From Streptomyces sp. GKU 895 (GTDB lineage: Bacteria; Actinomycetota; Actinomycetes; Streptomycetales; Streptomycetaceae), in NCBI GenBank assembly GCA_002027195.1, contig MWJO01000072.1, forward strand, positions 1 to 43,788: a stretch of 43,788 nucleotides of DNA, in the 5' to 3' direction. Of this stretch, positions 1-8,252 are shown piece by piece. Both the position numbers and the translations under genes were made by a program. The notes beneath the pieces were generated by a model, which did not search any database, was not told the DNA's origin, and worked only from the letters and a program-made list of their open reading frames with translations. Position 1 is the stretch's first letter. The number at the start of each line of letters is the position of its first letter.

Positions 1-7
1 GCGCGCG

Positions 8-169
8 TCTCGCTCCGCGAGAACGACGCGCCGGCGCTACGCGCCGGGAAAGATGCCGCGCTCCGCGCGGCTATTCGACGGCTCCGCCGTCGAATTCGGC
101 CAACTCCGTTGGCCACGGCTCGAATTGCTCCGCAATTCGGCCTGCAGGAATTCGCTCCGCGAATTCCTG
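8..169. repeat. Left array of seven short TCC-loop hairpins
   Basis: Seven perfect inverted repeats follow one another almost without spacing. Their spans are 8-22, 31-47, 55-71, 73-95, 98-114, 121-139 and 145-169. Stems are 6 to 11 bp and all differ in sequence, but the centre is constant: six have a TCC loop closed by C-G and one (31-47) has TAC. Preserved pairing with divergent stems suggests selection for the fold rather than the sequence. A second array of the same kind lies at 6049-6161, on the other side of the transposition genes. Function is unknown; recombination or protein-binding sites, or a palindromic repeat family, are possible. Confidence 0.85.
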
Positions 170-220
170 GAGCTGGCTAGGGGGTTGAGGATGCCGCCTT
201 TCGCCGCTCCGCCATCTGAC

Positions 221-235
221 CTGACGGTTCGTCAG
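221..235. repeat. Left palindrome CTGACG-GTT-CGTCAG, candidate transposon end motif
   Basis: This is a perfect 6-bp inverted repeat with a 3-nt centre. Its core TGACG-N3-CGTCA recurs at 6205-6217, on the far side of the four transposition genes and about 6.0 kb away. That spacing suits a TnsABC-TniQ element. I infer a transposase-binding or end motif. No target-site duplication could be confirmed by eye. Confidence 0.4.
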
Positions 236-697
236 TTCTCCCCTGGCTCGCCGACCGGTCCGGCTCTGGGCGAGGATACGTCGGTCTCTGGCGTAGAGGC
301 AAGCCCTCCCCTGCGATCGGCCTTGTCTGAGCTGGAGAGCTATGCCGCGTCTTCGCTCCTCTGAGGGTCCTATAGGTGCTGGTCAGAGGCTCGGTCCAGC
401 GGATGGTTAGCGGAGCCGCTCTCTCCGGTGACGTTGTCCGAGGCTGCTCCTGGACGAGTTCCCCCGGAGTCCTCTACGGCCCGGGGGGCGACAGCGCAGG
501 GAGCAGCAGGGTGTCTTGCTTCTTGCGGGAGGTGCGCCCCGCGCTTTCCTTTCTTTGAATTCTAGGGCTCTTTCGATGAATTGCGCGATGGTGCCCGTGC
601 GGGGATTTTTTGCAATGCGCTCAGATTCAGAGATTCTGGTGTGGCTCTGTGAATCTGCTTATTGCTCAGTCTTTCTGATAAGTCGTTCACTGGGGTC
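236..697. other. Non-coding left segment of the transposon
   Basis: I see no gene here. The open frames lack Streptomyces codon bias, a ribosome site and any recognisable protein. The segment becomes relatively AT-rich from about 545 to 690, just before the TnsA-like gene, which would fit a promoter and transposon-end region. Confidence 0.5.
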
Positions 698-1460
698 ATG
701 ATCTTGGACTCCCCCGTGGACGGGCATGATGCGGCCTGTCCTGATCCTTCGTATGTCGATGTCCGCTTCGTGGCGCCGGGTGGTGAGCGGCGGCAGATGC
801 CGTGGCTGCGTGCTGTCCACGAGCAACGGCTGGAGGGCTGTGTACCGGTCAGGATGTTTCCGGTGCGCCGAGGGAAGCGGTTGGCTCCGGGATGGTGGTG
901 GTCGGCGACTACGGGGCGGCTCGTGCACTACGGGAGCGCGGCGCAGCGGGATCGTTTGATGCTGTTCGACCAAGACCGCCAGGTGGTGGATCTGGCGTGT
1001 CGGCCCGTGGAGTTCGTCTGGCGCGCGGGGAGTTCGGTGGTGCGGCATGCTCCGCAGCTCCTGGTGCGGTGGGCAGGGGGACGTCGGGAGCTGGTGGATT
1101 GCGTCGGTGTGAGTGGCCCTTCTCGTCAACTGCTTTCCAGAGTACGGGTGTTGGGTTCCTGTGTGCGTGCGGCGGGGTGGGGGTATCGGCTGGTGGGGCC
1201 GGCTGCCTGTGCGGGTGGCGAACGTGCGGTGGCTGTCGGGGTACCGGCATCCGCGCTACGCGGACGCGGCCGTGGTGGACCGGCTGCGGGAGGCCTGCGT
1301 GGTGCCGCGGCCTGCGGCTGAAGCAGTCGGTGAGGTGGGAGAGGCGATACGGGTGTGGCCCGTGGTCTTTCATGCCCTGTGGTCCTCACGGCTCCATGTC
1401 GATCTGGACCAGGTGCTGGGCGAGCACTCGCTGATCACGGCCGGGGCGGGTGCGGCATGA
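698..1460 (+). pseudogene. TnsA-like transposon endonuclease, frameshifted
   Basis: The N-terminal half, from ATG 698 (TTG 662 is possible), resembles the TnsA-like heteromeric transposase endonuclease subunit of actinobacterial Tn7-type elements, which cuts the 5' transposon ends. The core runs from YGSAAQRDRLMLFDQD to HAPQLLVRW and RRELVDC. In related proteins the first motif carries a catalytic Glu and the second reads H-x-P-D; here Gln occupies both places, so nuclease activity is doubtful even before the frameshift. The frame moves from codon phase 2 to phase 0 near 1195-1205 (a GGGGCC run), and the remaining part, with YRHPRYADAAVVDRLREA, ends at TGA 1460. It overlaps the next gene by ATGA. 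Family assignment is moderately secure; the motif comparison is from memory. Confidence 0.65.
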
Positions 1461-3604
1461 GCAGGGCGCAGCGTGCGGTGATACAGGTCGGGGATCAAGT
1501 GTGTTTCGCTGGCGGGGAGTTCACCGTGGCGGGGCTGGAGGGGGCGCGGTGCCGGCTCGTGGACGAAGCCGGTGCTGTGCGGGTCGTGCTGGTCACGCAT
1601 CTGATGGCGGATGAGGACTTCTCGGTGATCGGTGGGGCACCGCGGCAATACGTGCCCGCGCGCGGGCCGTTGGACGGGCTCGAGCCTGGCGTGCGGGAGC
1701 GGGCGCTGGCGTGGGAGCGGCACATCCGTGAGGTCGAGACCGGATGCGCGGAACTGGATGACAGTGGACGGGTGCGGGCGGAGTTCGACCCGAAGGCACG
1801 CAGCCTGGCCGAGCGGGAGGCTGCCAAGGCCGCTGAGCTGACGGCCCAGGGCGAGGCGGTGAGCATCACCACGGTGCGCCGGATGCGGGCGCGCTATCGC
1901 GAGCAGGGGGTGTGGGGGCTGGTCGACGGTCGGGCCAAGCGGGAGCGGTCGGCGTTCGGGCGTGCCGATGAACGCGTCGTCGCGCCATTGCGGCGGTGCT
2001 CGAGGAGCGGCGGGAGAAGTCGTCGCTCACGCTGTCCGGGCTGCGGCGCCGGGTGGGCTGGTATCTGGAGGAGTTGTACGGGGCGGGGGTGGTGAAGGTG
2101 CCGCCGACGTCGACGTTCAACCGGCTGGTGCATGCGGTTGGCGAGGGACGAGGGCTGCTGGGCAGTGCCCGGGCGCGGCGGGCACAGGCGTCGAAGCCGG
2201 AAGGCCCCTACGTGCCGACTTCTGCGGTGCGGCCTGGTGAGCTGGTGATGATGGACAGCACGCTGCTGGATGTGCTGGTCGTCGGCGAGGACGGGAAGAC
2301 GGGTCGGTGTGAGCTGACGGTGGCCGTGGACGTGGCCACGCGCAGCATCACCGCCGCGGTCCTGCGCCCGCGGGGGACGAAGTCGGTGGACGCGGCGATC
2401 CTGCTCGCGCAGAGCGTGGTGCCCGAGCCCATGCGGCCCGGCTGGAGCGAGGCGCTGTCGATGCGGTCCTCGGTCATCCCCTATGAACGGCTCGTCGGCA
2501 TCGATGCACGCATCGAGCGGGTCGCGGCACGGCCGGTGATCTGGCCCTCCACTGTTGTCGTCGACCAGGGGCGGTGTTCGTCTCCAAGGCGTTCCTGGCC
2601 GCGTGTGAGCACTTGGGGATCTCGGTGCAGCCCTGCCCTCCCGCCTCCGGACACGCCAAGGGGCACGTGGAACGGGTTTTCGGGTCGATCAACACGCTCT
2701 TCGCGCAGCATGTGGCCGGGTACACCGGCCGACATCTCGGGATGCGGGGGCGACGGGTTGAGGACGAGGCGTGCTGGACGCTGGCCCAGCTGCAGGAGCT
2801 GCTGGAGGAGTGGATCGTCGTTGGGTGGCAGGAGCGGCGCCACAGCGAGCTGCGGCATCCGCTCCTGCCGAAGCTGGCGCTGTCGCCGAACGAGATGTGG
2901 GCCGCGCTGATCGGGATGTGCGGGCATGTCCCCGTCCCGCTCACGGCCGTCGGCTACATCGAGCTGCTGCCCGCCAAGCGCCTGACGATCGGCGCCGACG
3001 GCATCCGATTCGACACCGCACCTACGACAGCAGGGAGTTGAACCCCTACCGTCGGCGCCGCTCGTCGGCGGCGGACGGGCGGTGGGAGGTCCACTACAAC
3101 CCGTACGAGCCACAGCAGTGCTGGGTGCGGCTGCCTGAGGGGTGGGCCCAGGCCGACTGGATCCACCGCACCCTGGTCAGGGCGCCGTTCACCGACGCGA
3201 CCTGGCGCCACATCCAGGCCGTCACCGAACGCCGCGGCACGCGCGCCGACCATGAAGAGACCCTCGCGCGAGCTCTGGATGAACTGCTGCGGCGCGCCGC
3301 AATGGGGGCAGGCACGGCCCGGGAGCGGTCTGTCGCTGCGCAGGCCGGTAGGGGTGCGGCCATAGCGGCGGGAGCAGTACATGACCATGACGTCGTTGCG
3401 GCAGCTGCATCCGGCCCGGCTGGTGGAGGTCCCTCGTGGGCTGATGAGGACGAGGAGTGGGACGAGGACTTCGAGAACGCGGCGGGATTCGACGAGGCGG
3501 ATGTCCTTGGCAACGTCTGCGGCGGGGATGTCGCGGGTGCGGCTCGTGTCTCCTCAGGAGTGTGGAAGGTCTTCGACGCGCACGCGGAGGCCGAGCAGTG
3601 GTAG
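1457..3604 (+). pseudogene. TnsB/TniA-like DDE transposase (Mu-type integrase core), three frameshifts
   Basis: This gene encoded the strand-transfer transposase. Reading across frames recovers a full-length protein of about 715 residues. It has an N-terminal DNA-binding region, a helix-turn-helix near TTVRRMRARYREQGVWGL, and a DDE integrase core with MMDSTLLDVL (D), VVVDQG (D) and GHAKGHVERVFGSINTLF (E). An acidic tail, DEDEEWDEDFENA, resembles a TnsC-contacting tail. Frameshifts lie near 1982, 2570 and 3017; each is explained by one missing base in a GC-rich run. All catalytic acids survive, so decay is recent or the indels are sequence errors. It starts inside the tnsA-like stop (ATGA) and overlaps the ATPase gene. 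Confidence 0.8.
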
Positions 3605-4637
3605 CCCTGGAGGTCGTGGGTGACGGGGCGGGCGAGCCGTATGCGTCACCGACGACGTGGAGCGAGTGGATACGGTTCGTCGACGCGGCGGCACCGCAGC
3701 TGGCGGGCGAGGGGCCTTTCAGCGAGGAAGAAAGGCTCGACTACCACTCGCAGTTCGTGGTCCTGTCGACGCCGGGGATGGACGAGATCTCCCTGGCGCT
3801 GCGCCGGTTGATGATCCTGAACCGGCGCCATGACGGGACGGCGCGGCGCGGGCTGATCGTGTCCGGGCCGCCGACGACCGGCAAGACCACCGCTCTGCAG
3901 CAGCTCGGGCGTGCCTTCCACCTCGCCGAGCGACGGCGCCGCGGAAGTGAGACGGACGAGGGGCGGCTGCCGGTGGCGTTCGTCGCCGTGCCGCCGGCCG
4001 CCACGGCGAAGATGCTCGTATCGGAGTTTGCCCGCTTCCTGGGGCTGCCGGTAGCGGCGCGGATGAACCAGGCACAGATCACCGACGCGGTCGTGGGTAC
4101 CCTGCGTGATCTGGGCACCGGCCTGGTCCTCGTCGACGACATCCACCTGTTGGACACTCGCACCCGCGCCGGAGCCGAGACGTCCGACCAGATGAAGTAC
4201 TTGTCCGAACGGGTCGCGCCACCTTCGTCTACGCCGGAGTCGCCGTTGAGGACTCGCCCCTGCTGAGCGGGATCCGCGGGGCGCAGTTGGCGGGGAGGTT
4301 CAAGCTCCTGTCCAACCCTCCCCTGCCGTACGGGAGTCGGGAGCAGCAGGCAGCATGGCGCGGGCTGCTGGACGGCATGGAGAACGCGCTACGCCTCGAG
4401 CGGCATCGTCCTGGGTCGCTGGGGCGCATGGCTGCGTATCTGCATGCGCGGACCGGCGGGCGGATCGGGAGCCTGTCCGCGCTGATCCGCGAAGGAGCGA
4501 TCACCGCGATCCTGGACGGCACCGAGAAGATCACCAAGAAACAGCTCGAGGCCGTCCGTCTCGACCACCTCGCGGAGCAGAACGCACGGCCCCCAGCGGG
4601 GCAGACCACGTCCGGCCGGTCCCCCACCACCGTCTGA
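3598..4637 (+). pseudogene. TnsC/TniB-like AAA+ ATPase, one frameshift
   Basis: This is the target-selection ATPase of a Tn7/Tn5053-type element. GTG 3598 has GGAGG seven bases upstream. The protein contains Walker A GPPTTGKTTALQQL and Walker B GLVLVDDIHLL followed by the sensor region. The frame breaks near 4212-4220: phase 1 ends at TGA 4266, while phase 0 continues with ATFVYAGVAVED and a C-terminal lid domain through AVRLDHLAEQNA to TGA 4637. One missing base would restore about 346 residues. It is translationally coupled to the upstream DDE gene; tniQ follows after about 100 nt. Confidence 0.8.
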
Positions 4638-4741
4638 GCGGCACGTGCCTGATCGTCCCTCGCGTTCCTGTTCTGCTTGTTTGGTGGGCATCCTCATCTG
4701 CGGGCGCCCACCAGCCACGTGAAAGCTGACCCCACCACCTC

Positions 4742-5806
4742 ATGCCTGTGCCCTCTCCCACTCGCGGCCTGTCGGCCGCGAGCTTTATCCGCACCGCGCC
4801 CGTCGCGGGCGAGACGACCGCCTCATGGATCACCCGGTGCGCGGCCGCCTACCATCTGCCTCCCAGTCCCTACCTGCGTGCTGTCCTTCAGCAAGAAGGC
4901 CGTGCCCCCGTCAACAGCCGGCACAGGCTGCACGCCGAGCTCTACCTCAATGCCGCGGCCCGCGAACGCGTGGCCGCCTACAGTCGCATCGAGGAGCAGG
5001 TCCTGGCACGCGTACTGCCCGCCTGGCCGCTGGACCTGGATGTCCTACGGCACCACAACCGGCCGGCCGCGCACTGGCAATCCCCCATCCCCCACACGGC
5101 CGTATCCGTGATGGCCGGGTGTTTGACGTGCACCGCCTCACGCAGCCGCGGACAGCAGGTATGGCAGTACCGGGAATGGAACCAGCGCATCTGCCGCACC
5201 CATCGCATCTGGCTCGTCGGCGGCAAGCCGGGCTACACGGGCCCGACCCAGATACCGCTCGACCACCTCGGCCTGGGCGAAGCCGCCCGCATCCTGGCCG
5301 CACACCGACGCCACCAGAACCTCACCCATCCAGACGGCACAGCCACCGCGGCGTGGCAGTGGGCACGCGGCATCATCCAACACCTCTACACCGGAGGGGA
5401 GTTGACGCCGCCCGGCGTGGCTGTGGGGTGGAACGAACGCCTTGACGCCCTGACCCGACAGGCCGGCCGTACAGGCCGGGCATGGCCATGGCGGATCATC
5501 GCCCGCGACCTGGTCACCTACCCCGAAACCCTCGCCCTGACCGAAGCCCTCACCACCATGGCCGCAGACGCAGACGCGTCCCCACACACCGCAACCGAAG
5601 AACACATGACCGGCCTCCTGACACGCGCACTCGGCCTACACACCGCACCGGCCCCCACCCCCGAGGCGCAACCCCTCGCCCGATGGCTCGCCCGACACTG
5701 CCGGGAAGACACTGAACGCTGGCTGAACAGCCGCCAAGGAGACACGAGCGCGGTCCCCCTCCACGTGAAGGGCCTGACCTGGGCACTCAAACGACACAGC
5801 GCGTAA
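4742..5806 (+). CDS. tniQ: TniQ family transposition targeting protein
   Basis: This is an intact 354-residue TniQ/TnsD-type protein. The N-terminal SFIRTAPVAGETTASWITRC region matches the start of the TniQ domain. A zinc-ribbon-like segment follows at roughly residues 123-160: CLTC, then a WRxICRTH-type motif (NQRICRTHRIWLVGG). TniQ proteins bind target DNA and recruit the AAA ATPase. It lies downstream of the TnsC/TniB-like gene in the same orientation and is the only unbroken gene of the cassette. No good Shine-Dalgarno is visible before ATG 4742, so the start is uncertain. Confidence 0.85.
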   Translation: MPVPSPTRGLSAASFIRTAPVAGETTASWITRCAAAYHLPPSPYLRAVLQQEGRAPVNSRHRLHAELYLNAAARERVAAYSRIEEQVLARVLPAWPLDLDVLRHHNRPAAHWQSPIPHTAVSVMAGCLTCTASRSRGQQVWQYREWNQRICRTHRIWLVGGKPGYTGPTQIPLDHLGLGEAARILAAHRRHQNLTHPDGTATAAWQWARGIIQHLYTGGELTPPGVAVGWNERLDALTRQAGRTGRAWPWRIIARDLVTYPETLALTEALTTMAADADASPHTATEEHMTGLLTRALGLHTAPAPTPEAQPLARWLARHCREDTERWLNSRQGDTSAVPLHVKGLTWALKRHSA

Positions 5807-6048
5807 GAGCACCTCACCAAGACCAGCGAAGATGCACACCCGCCCACCTGACCTCCACACCCCCACCAGCAGCACGCACAACCCGCAGGCCACCGCCCAT
5901 CACAACATGGACCGGAACACTGTCACTGCTCACCTCAACTGAACCAATCCCGCCCCCAAGCATCCACTCCAACTGAAAACCCGCAGGTCACAGGGCAACC
6001 ACTACCCACACCCACCGAGCAACGACACCCACCCCCAGGTAGCCGCCT
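5807..6048. other. C-rich right flank of the transposon
   Basis: No gene is seen. The + strand is rich in C and A and nearly free of G-rich runs. The octamer CAACTGAA occurs twice (about 5936 and 5971), which could reflect transposase-binding repeats, but the copies are too short to be sure. Confidence 0.35.
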
Positions 6049-6161
6049 GCGGGCGCTCCGCGCCCGCCTCCCCGGCGGCTCCGCCGCCGGACCGGACCAC
6101 TCCGTGGCCCGGAAGCCGAATCGCTCCGCGATCCGGTGACGGAGCCCGCTCCGCGAACTCC
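6049..6161. repeat. Right array of TCC-loop hairpins
   Basis: Two perfect hairpins (6049-6067 and 6072-6090, 8-bp stems, TCC loop) are followed by three imperfect ones centred on TCC at 6101-6103, 6125-6127 and 6150-6152. The architecture equals that of the array at 8-169, although the stems differ. In both places the array lies to the left of a TGACG-N3-CGTCA palindrome, by about 50 bp or less, so the arrangement is direct rather than inverted. Confidence 0.8.
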
Positions 6162-6201
6162 GAAATCCGAAAGGCGCAGCAACTAGATTCTGACTGGGGC
6201 G

Positions 6202-6220
6202 AGTTGACGTATCGTCAACT
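6202..6220. repeat. Right palindrome AGTTGACG-TAT-CGTCAACT, candidate transposon end motif
   Basis: This perfect 8-bp inverted repeat with a TAT centre shares its TGACG-N3-CGTCA core with the palindrome at 221-235. It could be a TnsB-type end or a regulator site. No flanking target duplication was recognised. Confidence 0.4.
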
Positions 6221-6370
6221 AAACACTGACACAGCATCAGATTTGGGGTCCCGGGCTGAGGATTCTTGATCATTCTTCTGCGGGCACCGCTAGCAGATGC
6301 TTTCTGTCTACTGTCATCGCGATGCCGAAGCCCGTCAGAACTCTGCCGACAGTGTGAGAGTACTGAATCC

Positions 6371-6600
6371 ATGGCCGACGACGGATCAGGTGCACGGCGG
6401 CGCGTGGGAAGGGTGCCGGCCAAGGTGGCCCGGACCGCCGCCGTGCAGCGCCTGATCGACCTCGATGGCCGCGATGAGCTGACGTCCGCTCATGTCCGTC
6501 TGGTGGCACAGGCGTTGGGGCGTTCCGAGCGGACGGGGTGGCGGTGGCTGTCCACCGCGCGAGTGGAAGGCCGCTACGGCCGCGTTTCTGCGGACACCGC
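6371..6600 (+). pseudogene. Truncated transposase-like helix-turn-helix fragment
   Basis: From ATG 6371 the frame encodes a basic N-terminus and a helix-turn-helix (ELTSAHVRLVAQALGRSERT, then GWRWL). Such a segment is typical of the N-terminus of DDE integrase/transposase proteins in actinomycetes. Recognisable similarity stops after about 75 residues. The open frame then runs antisense through the acetyltransferase gene, so the 3' boundary is approximate. It looks like a 5' remnant of a separate mobile element or one cut by this transposon. It could also be an unrelated small DNA-binding protein. Confidence 0.45.
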
Positions 6601-6649
6601 TCCTTGCGGCCACAGCGTGACAGCAACCAGCCGACCAGCCGACTGTTGG

Positions 6650-7141
6650 TCAGTTGGCTTGGGGGAGGGCCTTGCCGTACCAGGTCTCTATGTACAGGCC
6701 CGTGCAATATGCCGGGATCTCGCGGTAACCGTGGCGGGCGTACAGGGCGCGGGCCTCGACCAGGTCCAGGCGGGTGTTGAGGACCATTCGGGAGGCGCCG
6801 AGCAGGCGGGCTTCGCTCTCCAGTAGCTCCAGCAGGAGGTCGGCGCCCTTCTTGCCCCGGTGGGCGGGACGCACGTAGATGCGGGTCAACTCGGCGCGTT
6901 CGGAGTCCAGCATCAGCAGCCCGCCGCCGGCGGCGGGTTCGCCGTCGAAACGGCCTACAACGAATTGGCCCGTGGGTGGGGTGAGCAGTTCCGCGCCGTC
7001 GTCGGCCAGGCCCTGATCGATCTCCTGTGAGGTCGCGGGCCGCTTCCAGTAGCGACTGGCGACCTCGTCGTAGTAGTCCCGGCGCAGGCCGGTCGCGTCC
7101 GTTGTGTCGAAGGCTTCAGGGGCCAGATGCCAAGAGGTCAT
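6650..7141 (-). CDS. GNAT family N-acetyltransferase
   Basis: The protein has 163 residues from ATG 7141 (an ATG at 7177 would add 12). It has a complete GNAT fold: AELTRIYVRPAHRGKKGADL is the acetyl-CoA-binding motif A with its R-G-K-K-G pyrophosphate loop, and ALYARHGYREIPAY is the C-terminal motif B. The substrate is unknown. It stands alone between the transposon remnant and the cluster regulator, on the minus strand, so membership of the biosynthetic cluster is doubtful. Confidence 0.85.
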   Translation of the reverse strand: MTSWHLAPEAFDTTDATGLRRDYYDEVASRYWKRPATSQEIDQGLADDGAELLTPPTGQFVVGRFDGEPAAGGGLLMLDSERAELTRIYVRPAHRGKKGADLLLELLESEARLLGASRMVLNTRLDLVEARALYARHGYREIPAYCTGLYIETWYGKALPQAN

Positions 7142-7177
7142 GAGAGTTCTATAGCGGGGGTGCGTCGCATTCGCCAA

Positions 7178-7610
7178 CTGATTTTTCGGGGGTGAACTCC
7201 ATTAGTCGTAGCGGTAGTTGACAGATGGTGTCTTTATGAAGAACGCACGGGACGCCCTTGCTGTTGCTGCAGGGCGGCAGTGGCTCGGTCGATTCGGATA
7301 TATCGGTAATGAGTGCAGAAGTTCCTATATTTTCCTTCTGGGGTTGTCAGGCACGGCAATATAGGGAGAAATTGGGTCACGTTCCCGCTGTTTTGATGGC
7401 TCAAAAAGATCTTGCAAGGCCGGAAGCTGAAGCAATGATGAGTTACTGCAGATGGCAACTACTACTCCGAAAGGGAATGCGACACCGGGAGGGATTTGGC
7501 ACAACTGGACCTTTCCGGATGCAATCTCCGCTCTGCGGCAACCCGCAAGACCGGCAGGCTGATGCATTCGATAATGAGCCTTTCGGGAAAAAGTCAAGAC
7601 GGGGGAAAAA
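7178..7610. other. AT-richer leader region before the LuxR-type regulator
   Basis: This 430-nt stretch is clearly lower in GC than its surroundings, especially 7290-7450, and contains no convincing gene. The open frames at 7258-7614 (+) and 7234-7597 (-) lack GC3 bias and any recognisable protein. A 36-codon frame (7452-7562, starting MATTTPKGNATPG) is visible but has only about half GC at third positions and no clear ribosome site. The segment probably holds the promoter and 5' leader of the regulator at 7611. Confidence 0.45.
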
Positions 7611-8252
7611 GTGATTCAAAAGGATTTGGCTGCGGTTAACGTGCTCCTGTCTGTCGGGGGTGAGGTGGTAAGTACCGGGCTCGAGGCCCTGCTTCTGCGC
7701 CTCCCTCCGATCGACAAGGTGCAGGCTTGTACACCGGACGACTTGGCCTCGCAGTTGGCCACTGGGTCGTGGGACGTGCTGATCGTGGGCTTCGACCAGT
7801 GGGGCGCGCTGGCCACGTACGCGGACTCCGGACCGTTGCCCGTGGTGCTGGTGCTGGGCGACGAGGCACCCGACGAGCGCGGCGACCTGTACGCCTCACT
7901 CCCGGCCGACGGTTTCCTCTCACTGGCCGATCTCTCCGCGCAGTCGCTGGAAAGCACCCTTGCCCGGGCGATCGCCGGCGAGATGCCGATGCCCCCCTCG
8001 CTCGCGCGCTGGCTGCTGGCGGGGAACCCGACACGCGTCTCCGGGAACGACGCCCGCACAGTCGCCCTGACCCCAAGGGAGCGGGAAACCCTGTCGCTGC
8101 TGGCAAAGGGGCTCAGCAACAAGCAGATCGCCCGCGCCATGAGTATTTCCAGCCACGGCGCGAAGCGGCTGGTCGGTTCGCTGCTGCTGAAGCTGGGTGT
8201 CTCGAACCGGACCGCCGCAGTCATCACGGCGCTCAAGGCCGGACTCGTCTGA
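7611..8252 (+). CDS. LuxR/NarL-family transcriptional regulator with atypical receiver
   Basis: This is a 213-residue protein from GTG 7611, with GGGGG-rich sequence just upstream. The C-terminal LuxR helix-turn-helix is intact: LTPRERETLSLLAKGLSNKQ, then IARAMSISSHGAKRLVGSLL and LGVSNRTAAVITA. The N-terminal 130 residues have receiver-like order, but the acidic pair after strand 1 is missing (VNVLLSVGGE) and strand 3 reads WDVLIVGFDQWG without the usual phospho-acceptor Asp. Phosphorylation control is therefore unlikely; such atypical receivers often bind ligands or act constitutively. It is the only evident regulator beside the biosynthetic genes and converges with the minus-strand operon (20-nt overlap), so it is the likely pathway activator. 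Confidence 0.85.
   Translation: MIQKDLAAVNVLLSVGGEVVSTGLEALLLRLPPIDKVQACTPDDLASQLATGSWDVLIVGFDQWGALATYADSGPLPVVLVLGDEAPDERGDLYASLPADGFLSLADLSAQSLESTLARAIAGEMPMPPSLARWLLAGNPTRVSGNDARTVALTPRERETLSLLAKGLSNKQIARAMSISSHGAKRLVGSLLLKLGVSNRTAAVITALKAGLV

Noticed and set aside
8..169. Chromosome telomere
   Set aside because: The compact-loop hairpins recall Streptomyces telomeres, but the stems and apices differ and the same array recurs internally at 6049.
53..701. Short + strand open frames in the left transposon segment
   Set aside because: They run through the hairpin array or have no codon bias, ribosome site or recognisable product.
7258..7614. 118-codon open frame before the LuxR-type gene
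   Set aside because: It lies in lower-GC sequence without codon bias, has no similarity I can recognise, and ends inside the regulator start.
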